DNA of 64,000 nucleotides from contig CAZZIP010000005.1 of the NCBI GenBank assembly GCA_964654415.1, positions 62,001 through 126,000 of the forward strand. The letters are read 5' to 3'. How positions within the stretch are numbered: the stretch's first letter is position 1; each line of letters begins with the position of its first letter. The translations under genes and the position numbers were made by a program. The notes beneath the pieces were generated by a model. It was not told the origin of the DNA. It saw only the letters and a program-made list of their open reading frames with translations, and ran no database searches. This stretch comes from Methylohalobius sp964654415. Lineage in GTDB: Bacteria > Pseudomonadota > Gammaproteobacteria > Methylococcales > Methylothermaceae. Shown here piece by piece: positions 23,753-32,251 of the stretch.

Positions 23753-24201
23753 CACCATCCCCAGACGAGGCGACGGGATACCCAGCCGGTGAGCCCATCT
23801 TCGCGCCTGACCTTGACCCAGCCTCTGGCCCGTTTCAGGGTGCGCAGGACTTCGCCGTATTTACCCCGACCCACTGCCTGGAAGCGGGTGCCTGGGCCGC
23901 GGCGGATGTTAAGACTTGCCACTTTGGGCACCACATGCGGGGTGTGGCCTACCAAAGGCCGGTAGACCCATCCCTCGTCGTTTTCAAAATCCTTGACCTT
24001 CAACCAGTTGCCTTGGCGGCCGACGACCATCAATGGATAGCCCTGCCCTAGCTCCCAGAGAACGGGGTAATGGATACCGGGACCGCTACGCATATTGATT
24101 TCAGGCCGATCGACGCTGACCATTTCGACGGCCTGAACGACCGCGGCTGGGCAGAGTAGAAAGAGGAGGACAAAAGCCAGGCCGAGGTGTTTTCCGGTCA
24201 T
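23752..24201 (-). CDS. secreted SH3-domain protein
   Basis: A 149-residue exported protein with a signal peptide (to about residue 24) and two bacterial SH3 domains. The first contains NMRSGPGIHYPVLWELGQG, and the second contains NIRRGPGTRFQAVGRGKYG. Such domains bind peptidoglycan or cell-wall ligands. It is translationally coupled to the L,D-transpeptidase gene, so the two proteins probably act together at the cell wall. Confidence 0.88.
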   Translation of the reverse strand: MTGKHLGLAFVLLFLLCPAAVVQAVEMVSVDRPEINMRSGPGIHYPVLWELGQGYPLMVVGRQGNWLKVKDFENDEGWVYRPLVGHTPHVVPKVASLNIRRGPGTRFQAVGRGKYGEVLRTLKRARGWVKVRREDGLTGWVSRRLVWGW

Positions 24202-24398
24202 CGGCGTACCTTAGGGGATATCGGTAGACGTAGTCTGGCAGAGAGTTAAGAGGTATAAACCAGGCATGGGGTAAATGCTACCACGCTGAGCGGGATGTTC
24301 AAGGCGAGAGGGGAAATTCGTGTCGGAAAGGATCGGCTATTTTCTCGTCTTCAGCCTGGCCAGCCTTTATAAAGCAACCTATCTACCCCCAGGAAGGC

Positions 24399-25607
24399 TC
24401 AAATGCAGGCAAAAAACCAACCTAGTCCGGCCCCGAGTACAATCAGGGAGGCTGCAGTGCGCGCCGGACCGCTCCAGGAAAGGCGTGCCGCCTTCCGAAT
24501 GAAAGGCAAAAGCGCCAGGATCAGGGCCAGCTGGAAAGCCTCGATGCCGAGGTTGAAGGCGGCAAGGTCCAAAAGCCAGCTGTCGCCTACAGGGGTACTT
24601 TTCAGGCTTTCGGCTAGGGCTCCGGCGAAGCCGAAGCCGTGAACCAAGCCGAAGGCGAAGGCGAGGGCGACGCCGTGGCGGTCTTTGCCGAGCAGGTTGG
24701 AAAGGCCCACGTAAGCGATGGTCAAGGCGATCGCAGGCTCTACCCACGCGCCGGGTAGGCTGACTAGGCCAAAGGCGGCCAGGCCCAAAGTTAGGCTGTG
24801 GGCGCAGGTGAAGGCGGTGACTACCCAGGCCAGCCGGCGCAAGGAGGTTTGGGCTACGATGAGGCCCAACAGGAATACCAGATGGTCAAAGCCGGTGGCG
24901 ATGTGGTGCACGCCGAGCCGGAAAAAGGCCAAGGCTTGCGGCATAAGTGCTAGGACCGGGGCGGAGGTTTCCGCGGCGCTCCACGGTACGGCAGAACCAC
25001 CTGCTTCCTCAGGTGGCCCTGGCGAAAGAACAGTTTCCAGGTGGGCGCTGAGCAAGCTTGGAACTTCCCTGTGCGCGGGATAAGCGGAAAGGTCGCGGCT
25101 TGAGCTTTCCTTGGGCACGTCCGCCGCGACCAGCCTGACCCCCTCGCCGACGCCAGCGATTACCTCCTTCCAGCCAGTCTCTTCAGGCTGCCTGGAATCG
25201 CGGTATTCGATCTTGACTTCAGCAAACCGGTCCAGAGGGGCGGTCAGCTCGACTTTAAGGCGCAAGGTAAACAGCCCTACAGCGCCCGGAACTAGCCCTT
25301 GGCTTACTTCCTTCAGAGCGGGTTTTAGGATTTGACCGTTTACGGTGAGTTCGATGCCGGCTTGGATGGCTTTGGCATAGCTTTGGGCATAAGCTTCCCA
25401 CTCGCCGGCAGAAGCGCTGCCGTCGCCGTCTAAATCCGCCTCCTGGGCGGCGATGAGGGTGGGGATTTCGGCCATATCTACCAGATAGCGGACCTGGACG
25501 GCTTTCGCCAGGACCCGGATGGCCGCCTGGCGGTTGACGGTGGTGTTGCCCAAGGGATGGGCAAAGGCTGAGCCCGTAAGCAACAAGCCAAGCAGCATGG
25601 CTCTCAT
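24399..25607 (-). CDS. HupE/UreJ_2 family membrane protein with EF-hand-like motif
   Basis: A 402-residue protein: signal peptide (to about 16), a periplasmic domain (about 20-215) and about six C-terminal membrane helices (about 225-400). The membrane part has the HupE/UreJ_2 marks RLGVHHIATGFDHLVFLLGL and FTCAHSLTLGLAAFG and HGFGFAG; the His-rich helices suggest metal transport. The periplasmic part contains DLDGDGSASAGEWEAY, an EF-hand-like calcium loop. The gene overlaps the TPR gene by 4 bp and is the last of the sigma factor operon. The transported metal is not known. Confidence 0.85.
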   Translation of the reverse strand: MRAMLLGLLLTGSAFAHPLGNTTVNRQAAIRVLAKAVQVRYLVDMAEIPTLIAAQEADLDGDGSASAGEWEAYAQSYAKAIQAGIELTVNGQILKPALKEVSQGLVPGAVGLFTLRLKVELTAPLDRFAEVKIEYRDSRQPEETGWKEVIAGVGEGVRLVAADVPKESSSRDLSAYPAHREVPSLLSAHLETVLSPGPPEEAGGSAVPWSAAETSAPVLALMPQALAFFRLGVHHIATGFDHLVFLLGLIVAQTSLRRLAWVVTAFTCAHSLTLGLAAFGLVSLPGAWVEPAIALTIAYVGLSNLLGKDRHGVALAFAFGLVHGFGFAGALAESLKSTPVGDSWLLDLAAFNLGIEAFQLALILALLPFIRKAARLSWSGPARTAASLIVLGAGLGWFFACI

Positions 25608-26650
25608 CGCCAGGCCCGTTGGCCGAGGATGGCGCGCATATCCGCCTGCAGCCTGGGGTCCGGGGTACCGAGAGCCAAGGCCGCCCGGGCGTGGTTTTGC
25701 GCTTTTGACCGATTGCCGGCGCGCGCCAGCACCCGCGCCAGAGTGGCGTGGCTGTAAATGTCGGGACGGGCGGCGAGCTCTTCCTGCGCCAGCTTCTCAG
25801 CGTGCGAAAATTGGCCAGTCTCGGCGAAATACTCGGCCAATTCGCGCCGAGACAGTCCGGTGTCGAGTTTCACCAGCGCTTCCAGCAGAGAAGCTAAGTG
25901 CTTGGCCGTTCCTTCCTGTCCGAGCTTGCAGGCGATGTGCCAGGCGGCCAGAGCGTCTTCAGCGTTGGGGTGAAGGCTGAGCGCCTGCCGATGCGCTTCC
26001 AGCGCCCCCTTGAGATCGCCTTGGGCTGAAAGCAGGTAGCCTTTCTCCCGCCAGGTAGCGGAGAGATTTGGGTAAGCCTGCTCAGCTGCGGCGATGGCCT
26101 GCTCGGCGGCAGCGGGGTTGCCGGCATAGAGGTAAAGCCTTGCCAGATGCACAAAGGCCCAAGCGGCCGCCTCGCCGCGTTTGGGACTGCTGCGCGCCGC
26201 CAGGGCCATGAGCTCGATCGCCCCGTCCAAGTCGCCGTGAAGGAAGCGCAGGTGGGCGGCGCGGGTCCAGGCCGGAACCCCTGGCTCCAGCTCGGCCAAG
26301 CGCTGAGTCATCGCCACTGCTTCGGCATAGCGGCCAAGTTCCACCAGCGCATCGTTCATCAGCGCCAGCGTGCGCGGCTCATCGGGTACTAGGTGCTGGG
26401 CTGTTTTGGCAGCTTCAAGTGCTTCGCCGAAGCGGTGCTCGGTCATGTGTGCCCAGGCCAGGAGGGTCCAGACCCGGGCGCGGTTCGGGGTACGCTCGGC
26501 CTCGGTGGCGATGATCCTTTTGGCGCGCTCGAACTGGGCCGCGTCCGGCCGGGTACGCTGGGCGAGTAACAGGGACTCTGCCTCGCTCAAGGGATCGGCC
26601 GCCACTGTGGAAACCGCAAGCAGGCATGAGAGCACGATCTGGCCCCACAT
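25604..26650 (-). CDS. exported TPR-repeat protein
   Basis: A 348-residue protein with a signal peptide (residues 1-19, VAADP) and at least seven tetratricopeptide repeats covering most of the chain (for example VWTLLAWAHMTEHRFGEALEAAKTAQHL and PRTLALMNDALVELGRYAEAV). TPR arrays bind protein partners; here the partner could be the DUF4331 protein encoded 9 bp upstream or the HupE/UreJ_2 protein downstream. No enzymatic motif is visible. Confidence 0.88.
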   Translation of the reverse strand: MWGQIVLSCLLAVSTVAADPLSEAESLLLAQRTRPDAAQFERAKRIIATEAERTPNRARVWTLLAWAHMTEHRFGEALEAAKTAQHLVPDEPRTLALMNDALVELGRYAEAVAMTQRLAELEPGVPAWTRAAHLRFLHGDLDGAIELMALAARSSPKRGEAAAWAFVHLARLYLYAGNPAAAEQAIAAAEQAYPNLSATWREKGYLLSAQGDLKGALEAHRQALSLHPNAEDALAAWHIACKLGQEGTAKHLASLLEALVKLDTGLSRRELAEYFAETGQFSHAEKLAQEELAARPDIYSHATLARVLARAGNRSKAQNHARAALALGTPDPRLQADMRAILGQRAWR

Positions 26651-26659
26651 GACCTGCGC

Positions 26660-28168
26660 TCAAGGACCCACCGGGAATGTCCGCTGATCTACCGTCGGTC
26701 CGGCGTGGGGGGTGGCGGAGTAAGGAAAGACCCGGTGATAGAGTTGGTCGTTGGCGTTGACGTTGTCCCCCACCAGGGTGATGGTGGCGTAGCTCGGCCC
26801 ACTGGCCAGCGCTGTCAGAGCGATGTCCACCACGTCGTCGCCTAGCCTCCGGCCGTTGGGCCAGCCAGAGGAGTTGACGCTGGCAGTGGCCAGGTCTCCG
26901 CCGATGAAGCCAAGGCGGCTGAAGCCTTCCTGGCCCGCCAGCCGCACCGGGTCGGTGGCGGTGTCCACCCGCAGCACGTCCGGAATGAAGACAGCAGCCA
27001 GATCGCTGCGGTTAGTCGTGAGAAGTGGACTTTGCCCGGTGGGATCCCCGAACAGGGCAAAGTTAATCAGAAACGCCGGTTCGGGATTGAGCGCGTAGGT
27101 GGCAAACTGCGCCGCATCGACCGAGGGCGAGGTGCGGTTGTAGTTGTCCTTGTCCTTTAGGGCCACCAGCAGTTCGTTGAACAGCGGATTGCCCATCCGG
27201 TTGACCTGGACGAAAGGCCCGGAACTGAGCGGCTCCCCTTTGGTCCTGAGCACCCGGATGGAGGGGCGGCTGACGCTGGCGTAGACCCCAACCCCAGTCT
27301 TGGGGCCGAAGAACGGAGCGTTGTAGGGAAGCGAAGGCAGGCTAGAGAGGGGAATCTGGATCGCGTAGGCGAGCACGTTGAAGCCTTTAAAGCCGTCCAC
27401 CCCGCCGCCGTCCTGGCCCAGCCCATCGCTTAGATTGCTGTTTTTGTCGGCGATGATCCTGGGGTCGAGCAGATCAAAGATGCCGGGCGTGTCGGCGTAG
27501 AAGCCGTCCTCGCGGGGACCTGCGAACACCGCCTCGCCCGAAGGCAGACTGAAAATCGTCTGCTGGGTATAGGTATCCAGTTCGGCGAAGCTGGTCGCGC
27601 CCGAAACCGCCTTGCCGGTGGTCGGATCATTGTACGCCGGGGTGGTGCGCAGCCCTACGTTGGGCGGGGGAACCTTTAGATCGCTGGCGATGACGCGGGA
27701 AGCCTTGCCCTTCACCTGGGTCACGGAATAGGTCTGGGTGTAGTTCTGGCGGGTATCGCCCACGTTCAGGATGGGTCCTGCCTCCGTCCCTAAGCCGTAG
27801 GACAGTATGGTGTTGGGGTTTTTGAGTCCCGGCGGGGCGAGCGGATTGATGTCCGAGAAACGGAAGTCGTAGCGGAGTAAAGTGGCGCCGCTTGCAGGAT
27901 CGGCGATGTGGATGCTGTAGCGGGCGTCGGCGGCGAAGCGATCGTAGATCACGCCATCGCCCGGCTCGGAGAAAGGCCGCACGTGGACGATGACGTTGAG
28001 CACTTTCTGGCCCGGATCGTCATACTTGGTGCCGACGAAGGCATAGACGTCGGTAATGTTGGCTTGGGGGTCCTGTTTGATCAGCGGGGCGTCGCTGTGG
28101 CTGGCGGCCAAAGCTCCCAGGGCACAAGCCGCCAGTGCGCCGGCAGCGATTGGAATCAGGCATCTCAT
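26660..28168 (-). CDS. DUF4331 family exported protein
   Basis: A 502-residue exported protein. The signal peptide is residues 1-22 (GALAASHSDAP), then the family opening ASHSDAPLIKQDPQANITDVYAF. Repeated Asp/Asn/Gly-rich segments suggest a beta-rich extracytoplasmic protein. I know of no established function for DUF4331. I chose the ATG at 28168 because GGAGGAA lies 8 bases upstream and the signal peptide starts there; an in-frame ATG at 28228 would add 20 residues that do not fit a leader. A 103-bp gap separates it from the anti-sigma gene. Confidence 0.9.
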   Translation of the reverse strand: MRCLIPIAAGALAACALGALAASHSDAPLIKQDPQANITDVYAFVGTKYDDPGQKVLNVIVHVRPFSEPGDGVIYDRFAADARYSIHIADPASGATLLRYDFRFSDINPLAPPGLKNPNTILSYGLGTEAGPILNVGDTRQNYTQTYSVTQVKGKASRVIASDLKVPPPNVGLRTTPAYNDPTTGKAVSGATSFAELDTYTQQTIFSLPSGEAVFAGPREDGFYADTPGIFDLLDPRIIADKNSNLSDGLGQDGGGVDGFKGFNVLAYAIQIPLSSLPSLPYNAPFFGPKTGVGVYASVSRPSIRVLRTKGEPLSSGPFVQVNRMGNPLFNELLVALKDKDNYNRTSPSVDAAQFATYALNPEPAFLINFALFGDPTGQSPLLTTNRSDLAAVFIPDVLRVDTATDPVRLAGQEGFSRLGFIGGDLATASVNSSGWPNGRRLGDDVVDIALTALASGPSYATITLVGDNVNANDQLYHRVFPYSATPHAGPTVDQRTFPVGP

Positions 28169-28271
28169 GATAGGGTTCCTCCGCAAAAAGTTCGGTAAAA
28201 AGTCGCACGCGGAAACCAAGTCCGCCATCTTCTATACGAGCGGACCGAAAGATCGGATGCAGAAAGCTCAC

Positions 28272-29111
28272 TCAGGAAGCGGCCGCGCGCACGAACAGCA
28301 ACGCCCCCACGTCGGTGTAGACCTCGCCGTGGCAGCTTCCCGCCAACGCGAGCTGGTAGTCTCCGGCGCGCAACAGAACATCGCCCAGAAACAGTTCCCC
28401 GGCCAGCATCAGGCATTCTTCATCGGCAGGATGCAGGTGCCCCGCGAGCCGGCTGCCGGGGGCCAGGCGGAAAAAGCAGGAGGTGAGCTTGCCGTCTGAC
28501 CACAATTGCTTTTTTTCAATTCCTCGGGTCACCTCGACCCACTCCCCGGAACCTGCCAAGACGATCCGCCCGGATTCCCTGTGGGATGGCCAAATCCCTC
28601 CCACCAGCTCTCTGAGTAGGGAAACTGTGCGGCCCAGAGAAGTTCCGCGCAGGAAAGCCAAGGCCCCCTTTGGGGAGCGGATGGGAGCGTGCTGGCTGCC
28701 GGCCGGCAGGACTTGGTAATCAAGCGGACCAAGCGTCTGCCCGCCGATTTGAACCTCCCCTTCGAGCACGATCCCCTCTTCGACCCACAGGTGGCGGTGG
28801 ACCGGCAGGGTTGCGCCTGGGGAAAGCTCGATCAACACTGAGTTTCCTTGGGGGCCGTACCAAAGCGGTTTGATCCGTATTCCGCGGACGATTCTGCGCC
28901 AGTTGCCATCCTCCCGGCGCACCGTCCGCAAGCCGGCGTGGTCAGTAAGACTTTTAGAAATGCGCGCCAGCAGGCGTTGGCGGATGGCTTGCTTGGCCCC
29001 GGACGGAGGATCGGTCGGCGCGATTGCTTCCGCAAGCATAAGATTCAGTTCGATCAATTCAGGAGCGTCGGTTGGCCGTTTTTCGGTCATGGCTGTTCGT
29101 GTTTGGGTCAT
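28272..29111 (-). CDS. ChrR-like cupin anti-sigma factor
   Basis: A 279-residue protein with an N-terminal helical region (about 15-75) and two cupin domains (about 85-185 and 190-275). The cupins contain PVHRHLWVEEGIVLEGEV and GHLHPADEECLMLAGELFLGD, with the His/Glu spacing of metal-binding cupins. The layout is that of ChrR, which holds an ECF sigma factor inactive until singlet oxygen or similar stress appears. The N-terminal HxxxCxxC zinc motif of classical ChrR is not visible here. It overlaps the sigma gene by about 50 bp; a start at 29090 is also possible. Function as an anti-sigma factor follows from context and domain layout. Confidence 0.82.
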   Translation of the reverse strand: MTQTRTAMTEKRPTDAPELIELNLMLAEAIAPTDPPSGAKQAIRQRLLARISKSLTDHAGLRTVRREDGNWRRIVRGIRIKPLWYGPQGNSVLIELSPGATLPVHRHLWVEEGIVLEGEVQIGGQTLGPLDYQVLPAGSQHAPIRSPKGALAFLRGTSLGRTVSLLRELVGGIWPSHRESGRIVLAGSGEWVEVTRGIEKKQLWSDGKLTSCFFRLAPGSRLAGHLHPADEECLMLAGELFLGDVLLRAGDYQLALAGSCHGEVYTDVGALLFVRAAAS

Positions 29112-29745
29112 CTTCGGCTAGCGCCTGGCGCAGGCAGATCAAGGCGCGGCGAATGTGGGATTTTACGGTTCCGAGGGGCAACCCGGTGTGGCAGGAGATT
29201 TCGGCGTGGCTTAAGTCTTGGAAAAACGCCAGGGCGATCAGTTGCCTGGACTGGGGGCCCAATTCTGCCAGGGCTGCGTGCAGGCGGTTTTCCTGCTGCA
29301 GCGCTGCCAAAAGGTCCAACGGGTCGTCCCGGGGGCTGGCTGCAGCAGGGGCCAAGCTTTCCAGTGCAGTTTTGCCTTCTGCCCGGGTGTGGGACCGGAT
29401 AGCATCCAGGGCGCGGCTGCGCACGATGGTCAGGATCCAGGCCAGCGCCGAGCCGCGTTTGGGGTCGAAGCGGGGCGCCTGACGCCAGACCTGCCAGAAA
29501 GCCTCCTCGGTCACTTCTTCCGCCAGCGGGACATTGCGGGTAATACGCAGGGCCAGACCATAGACCCGCCCAACCACAGCCTCATACAGCGAGACGAAGG
29601 CTTGTTGGTCTTGATGGACGATGCGTCCGATTAAGCCCCGCAAAGCTGTTTCATCCACCTGGGTAGCAAAGCGGGTTGGCGGCGAATTTTCTTCGGCCAT
29701 CTCTTCTCTGTCCGATCCTGCCCGGGGAGTCGCCTGGTGTGGCAA
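29059..29745 (-). CDS. ECF RNA polymerase sigma factor
   Basis: A 228-residue extracytoplasmic-function sigma factor. Region 2 is seen in AEEVTEEAFWQVWRQAPRFD and LAWILTIVRSRALDAIRSH, and region 4 helix-turn-helix in LSHAEISCHTGLPLGTVKSHIRRAL. The N-terminal 30 residues are disordered. It heads an operon with the cupin anti-sigma factor, DUF4331, TPR and HupE/UreJ_2 genes, which are its likely regulon. An alternative in-frame ATG at 29700 would shorten it by 15 residues. Confidence 0.92.
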   Translation of the reverse strand: MPHQATPRAGSDREEMAEENSPPTRFATQVDETALRGLIGRIVHQDQQAFVSLYEAVVGRVYGLALRITRNVPLAEEVTEEAFWQVWRQAPRFDPKRGSALAWILTIVRSRALDAIRSHTRAEGKTALESLAPAAASPRDDPLDLLAALQQENRLHAALAELGPQSRQLIALAFFQDLSHAEISCHTGLPLGTVKSHIRRALICLRQALAEDDPNTNSHDRKTANRRS

Positions 29746-29873
29746 GGCATTATCCTCTTCCTGCGGATATTTACCATACGTCAGAGGCTCCTGCTTGGAT
29801 GCTAGGAAGCCAATCTTAAGCCTGCTTCGTCGTGCTTGGGTATTGGAATTGCAGCGGGTTTAAGGCTAGACTT

Positions 29874-29895
29874 GAATCTTCATTTATAAAGATTC
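29874..29895. promoter_or_regulatory. 7-bp inverted repeat before the aldolase-like gene
   Basis: GAATCTT, an 8-base A/T loop (CATTTATA) and AAGATTC. It lies 14 bases before the start codon of the 29910 gene. It could be an operator or RNA hairpin; there is no T run after it. Confidence 0.35.
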
Positions 29896-29909
29896 ACGGA
29901 GCTTGAAAG

Positions 29910-31157
29910 ATGCTGTTTCACAGTGCCGCTGGCTTAGAGGGTTTGCTGCGCGATTGTTTGGAGGTGCGCGGCAACAGCGTAAAGATTGTAGATGCCCATA
30001 AGCTGCGCGAGGAGCGCCTGGATGCCTTGATCTACAACGCGCTGTTTCAGCCTGAAGAAAGGGTGCGGTATTTTCTCGCTTGGCTGATCCGCCAGGCCGC
30101 ATCTGGTCATGCGATCTATCCTGCCTCTCTTGGAGCATTGTATGCTAAACAGGGACGGGGGCAGATACCGAAGTTGGTGATTCCGGCGGCCAGCCTGGAG
30201 GCTATGACTTACGCGGCAGGCAGGGCGGCTTTCCGGGCGGCCAAGGAGGTTGGCTGTGGCGCTTTGGTGTTTTCTTTGGAAGGGGTAGATACCCCATCGC
30301 CGCTTGACTACGCCACCTGCCTGTTGGCGGCAGCGATCCGCGAGGGCTATGAAGGCCCGCTGTTTCTCGAAGCCGATTTCCTGCAGGCCGAGCCTGGCAA
30401 ACGGGAGAATTTACAAGACCGGGTCGAAGAGGCACTAAATACTGGCTTTTTTAACTTGCTGCTTGACCCAAGGCGTTTGATCGATGTGACTTTACCCGAT
30501 CCTAAAGCCCAGGTAGAGGCGGCCTACACCCTCTGTGCCGAACTGGCCAGCCTGATGCGCCGGAGCGAACCTGAAGGGGTAGGCAGCGCTATCGGCATCC
30601 GCTTCAACTGCCGCGGTGATGCAGATTTGGTCCCCCGCCTGAGGGCCTTTATGGAAGGTTTTGAGCCGGAGTTTGTCAGCCGCGCTGGGCACGTCCCCGG
30701 CATCGCTACGTTCGACCTGAGCATTCGCGGGGTAGCAGACCTAGATGCTGCAGTAGACTTTGCCGAGGTAGCGCGGCGCGAATATTACTTGCCTACTGGG
30801 CTTAGCTTGGAAGAGGAAGCAGCCACCGAGGAGGTGCTGGAGGCGATGCTAAATCTGCCCTTTGGGCAAATACACTTTGGCGATTGGCTGGAAGCTAAGC
30901 TTGCTGCTCGCCCTGACTTAGCTGCACTTGAGCAAGCAAGCCAGTGGTGGGAACTTCAGGATCAGGAACAACAAGCGCTTATCGATGACCTCAAGGACGA
31001 ATGGAGGGGCATCTTGCAGCGCCTAGGAGCGGTAGATAACATCCACCTTGTCGTCGAGACGGTCGCCATTCAGCAGACCGAATTGCCCAGGCCAAAGGAA
31101 GGGTATCATCAAGACGCTGAGACCTATTATCGGGACATCTTGGATCAACTGGGGTGA
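29910..31157 (+). CDS. class II aldolase-like TIM-barrel protein without visible catalytic His
   Basis: A 415-residue protein related in overall pattern to the long class II fructose-bisphosphate aldolases. It has a similar N-terminal region (LAWLIRQAASGHAIYPASLGALYAKQGRG), an AAIREGYEGPLFLEADFLQ strand, GFFNLLLDP and a C-terminal helical extension. At the points where active enzymes have GDH, GGEIGE and HG motifs, this protein has EADFLQ, GIRFNCRG and PTGLSLEEEA. So zinc-binding His residues are not apparent. It may be a regulatory or structural homologue, or use another chemistry. It is a single gene, upstream of convergent pyrD. The family call is tentative. Confidence 0.55.
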   Translation: MLFHSAAGLEGLLRDCLEVRGNSVKIVDAHKLREERLDALIYNALFQPEERVRYFLAWLIRQAASGHAIYPASLGALYAKQGRGQIPKLVIPAASLEAMTYAAGRAAFRAAKEVGCGALVFSLEGVDTPSPLDYATCLLAAAIREGYEGPLFLEADFLQAEPGKRENLQDRVEEALNTGFFNLLLDPRRLIDVTLPDPKAQVEAAYTLCAELASLMRRSEPEGVGSAIGIRFNCRGDADLVPRLRAFMEGFEPEFVSRAGHVPGIATFDLSIRGVADLDAAVDFAEVARREYYLPTGLSLEEEAATEEVLEAMLNLPFGQIHFGDWLEAKLAARPDLAALEQASQWWELQDQEQQALIDDLKDEWRGILQRLGAVDNIHLVVETVAIQQTELPRPKEGYHQDAETYYRDILDQLG

Positions 31158-31158
31158 G

Positions 31159-31194
31159 GCTGGCCTGCCTGATGGTAATATCCGTCAGGCCAGC
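31159..31194. terminator. inverted repeat between convergent genes
   Basis: GCTGGCCTG (31159-31167) and CAGGCCAGC (31186-31194) form a 9-bp stem between the ends of the aldolase-like gene and pyrD, with an 18-base loop. There is no clear T run. It probably serves as a bidirectional transcription stop. Confidence 0.4.
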
Positions 31195-31201
31195 ATCTAG
31201 G

Positions 31202-32251
31202 TCACAGGGAAGTGATCTTCCCATGCTTGGCTTCAAGAAGGAGCTTTAGGATTTCCTCGATTAATCTGGGACCGCGATAGATCAGGCCGGTGTAAAGCTG
31301 GATCAGGCTAGCACCGGCCTCGAACTTGGCCAGGGCGTCTTTGGCACTCAAAATCCCGCCGCAGGCGATGATGGGAATTTGCCCTGCGAGTAAGGTATGA
31401 AGCTCCCGGACAACGGCAGTGGATTCGGCAAACAGCGGCTTGCCGCTCACTCCCCCCGGTTCCTGACCGTGGGGAAGGTGGGCGATCTGCGAATGATCCA
31501 AGGTGGTGTTAGTCGCGATGACCGCATCTATCCCATGGCGTAGGAAGGCGTCGGCCTGCGCTTGAAGCTGCTCGTGGGTGAGATCGGGGGCGATTTTGAC
31601 CGCAAGCGGCAAAAATTTTCCGGTCCTCCGGTGCAGGCGCTCGCGGGCAGCCCGCAACTCAGCCAAAAGCGCCTCTAGTAACTCGCCGTGCTGCAGTTCG
31701 CGCAGCCCTGGCGTGTTCGGGGAAGATAAGTTGATGCTGACGTAATCAGCCAGCTCATACACGCGTTCTAAGCCTTGGAGATAATCTTTTACCGCGTGCT
31801 CGTTAGGGGTGGTGCGGTTTTTCCCTAGGTTTACCCCTAAAATAAAATCCCGCTGCTTAAAGCGCTTTAGGTTTTCGACCAGGTGCTCCATTCCTAAGTT
31901 GTTAAACCCCATACGGTTGATCAGGGCGCAAGCTTCAGGAAGGCGGAACAGGCGCGGTTTGGGGTTGCCGGCCTGCGGGCGGGGGGTGACGGTGCCGACT
32001 TCGATAAAGCCGAACCCCAGACTGGCCAGCCCCAAGATATGGTCGCCGTTTTTGTCCAAGCCCGCCGCCAGTCCCACGGGATTGGGAAAACGCAGCCCGA
32101 AAACCTCCGTCGGGAGATGGCACGCCCGGTTTTTAAGCGGATTGAGTGCTCCAAGCCGGGCGGCTAGATCCAAAGCGCCAAGCGTAAGACGATGGGCAGT
32201 TTCAGGATCGAGCCGAAACAAAAGCGGGCGGATGAGCGAATAAAGGTCCAT
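31202..32251 (-). CDS. pyrD: dihydroorotate dehydrogenase (quinone, class 2)
   Basis: A 349-residue FMN enzyme of pyrimidine synthesis that passes electrons to quinone. The N-terminal helical extension (MDLYSLIRPLLFRLDPETAH) is the membrane-binding region of class 2 enzymes. Active-site NLSSPNTPGL and FMN-binding VAIIACGGI-like segments (PIIACGGILSA, LIQLYTGLIYRGP) are present. The start overlaps the MfnB-like gene by 50 bp, so pyrD ends the C1-cofactor operon. Confidence 0.95.
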   Translation of the reverse strand: MDLYSLIRPLLFRLDPETAHRLTLGALDLAARLGALNPLKNRACHLPTEVFGLRFPNPVGLAAGLDKNGDHILGLASLGFGFIEVGTVTPRPQAGNPKPRLFRLPEACALINRMGFNNLGMEHLVENLKRFKQRDFILGVNLGKNRTTPNEHAVKDYLQGLERVYELADYVSINLSSPNTPGLRELQHGELLEALLAELRAARERLHRRTGKFLPLAVKIAPDLTHEQLQAQADAFLRHGIDAVIATNTTLDHSQIAHLPHGQEPGGVSGKPLFAESTAVVRELHTLLAGQIPIIACGGILSAKDALAKFEAGASLIQLYTGLIYRGPRLIEEILKLLLEAKHGKITSL

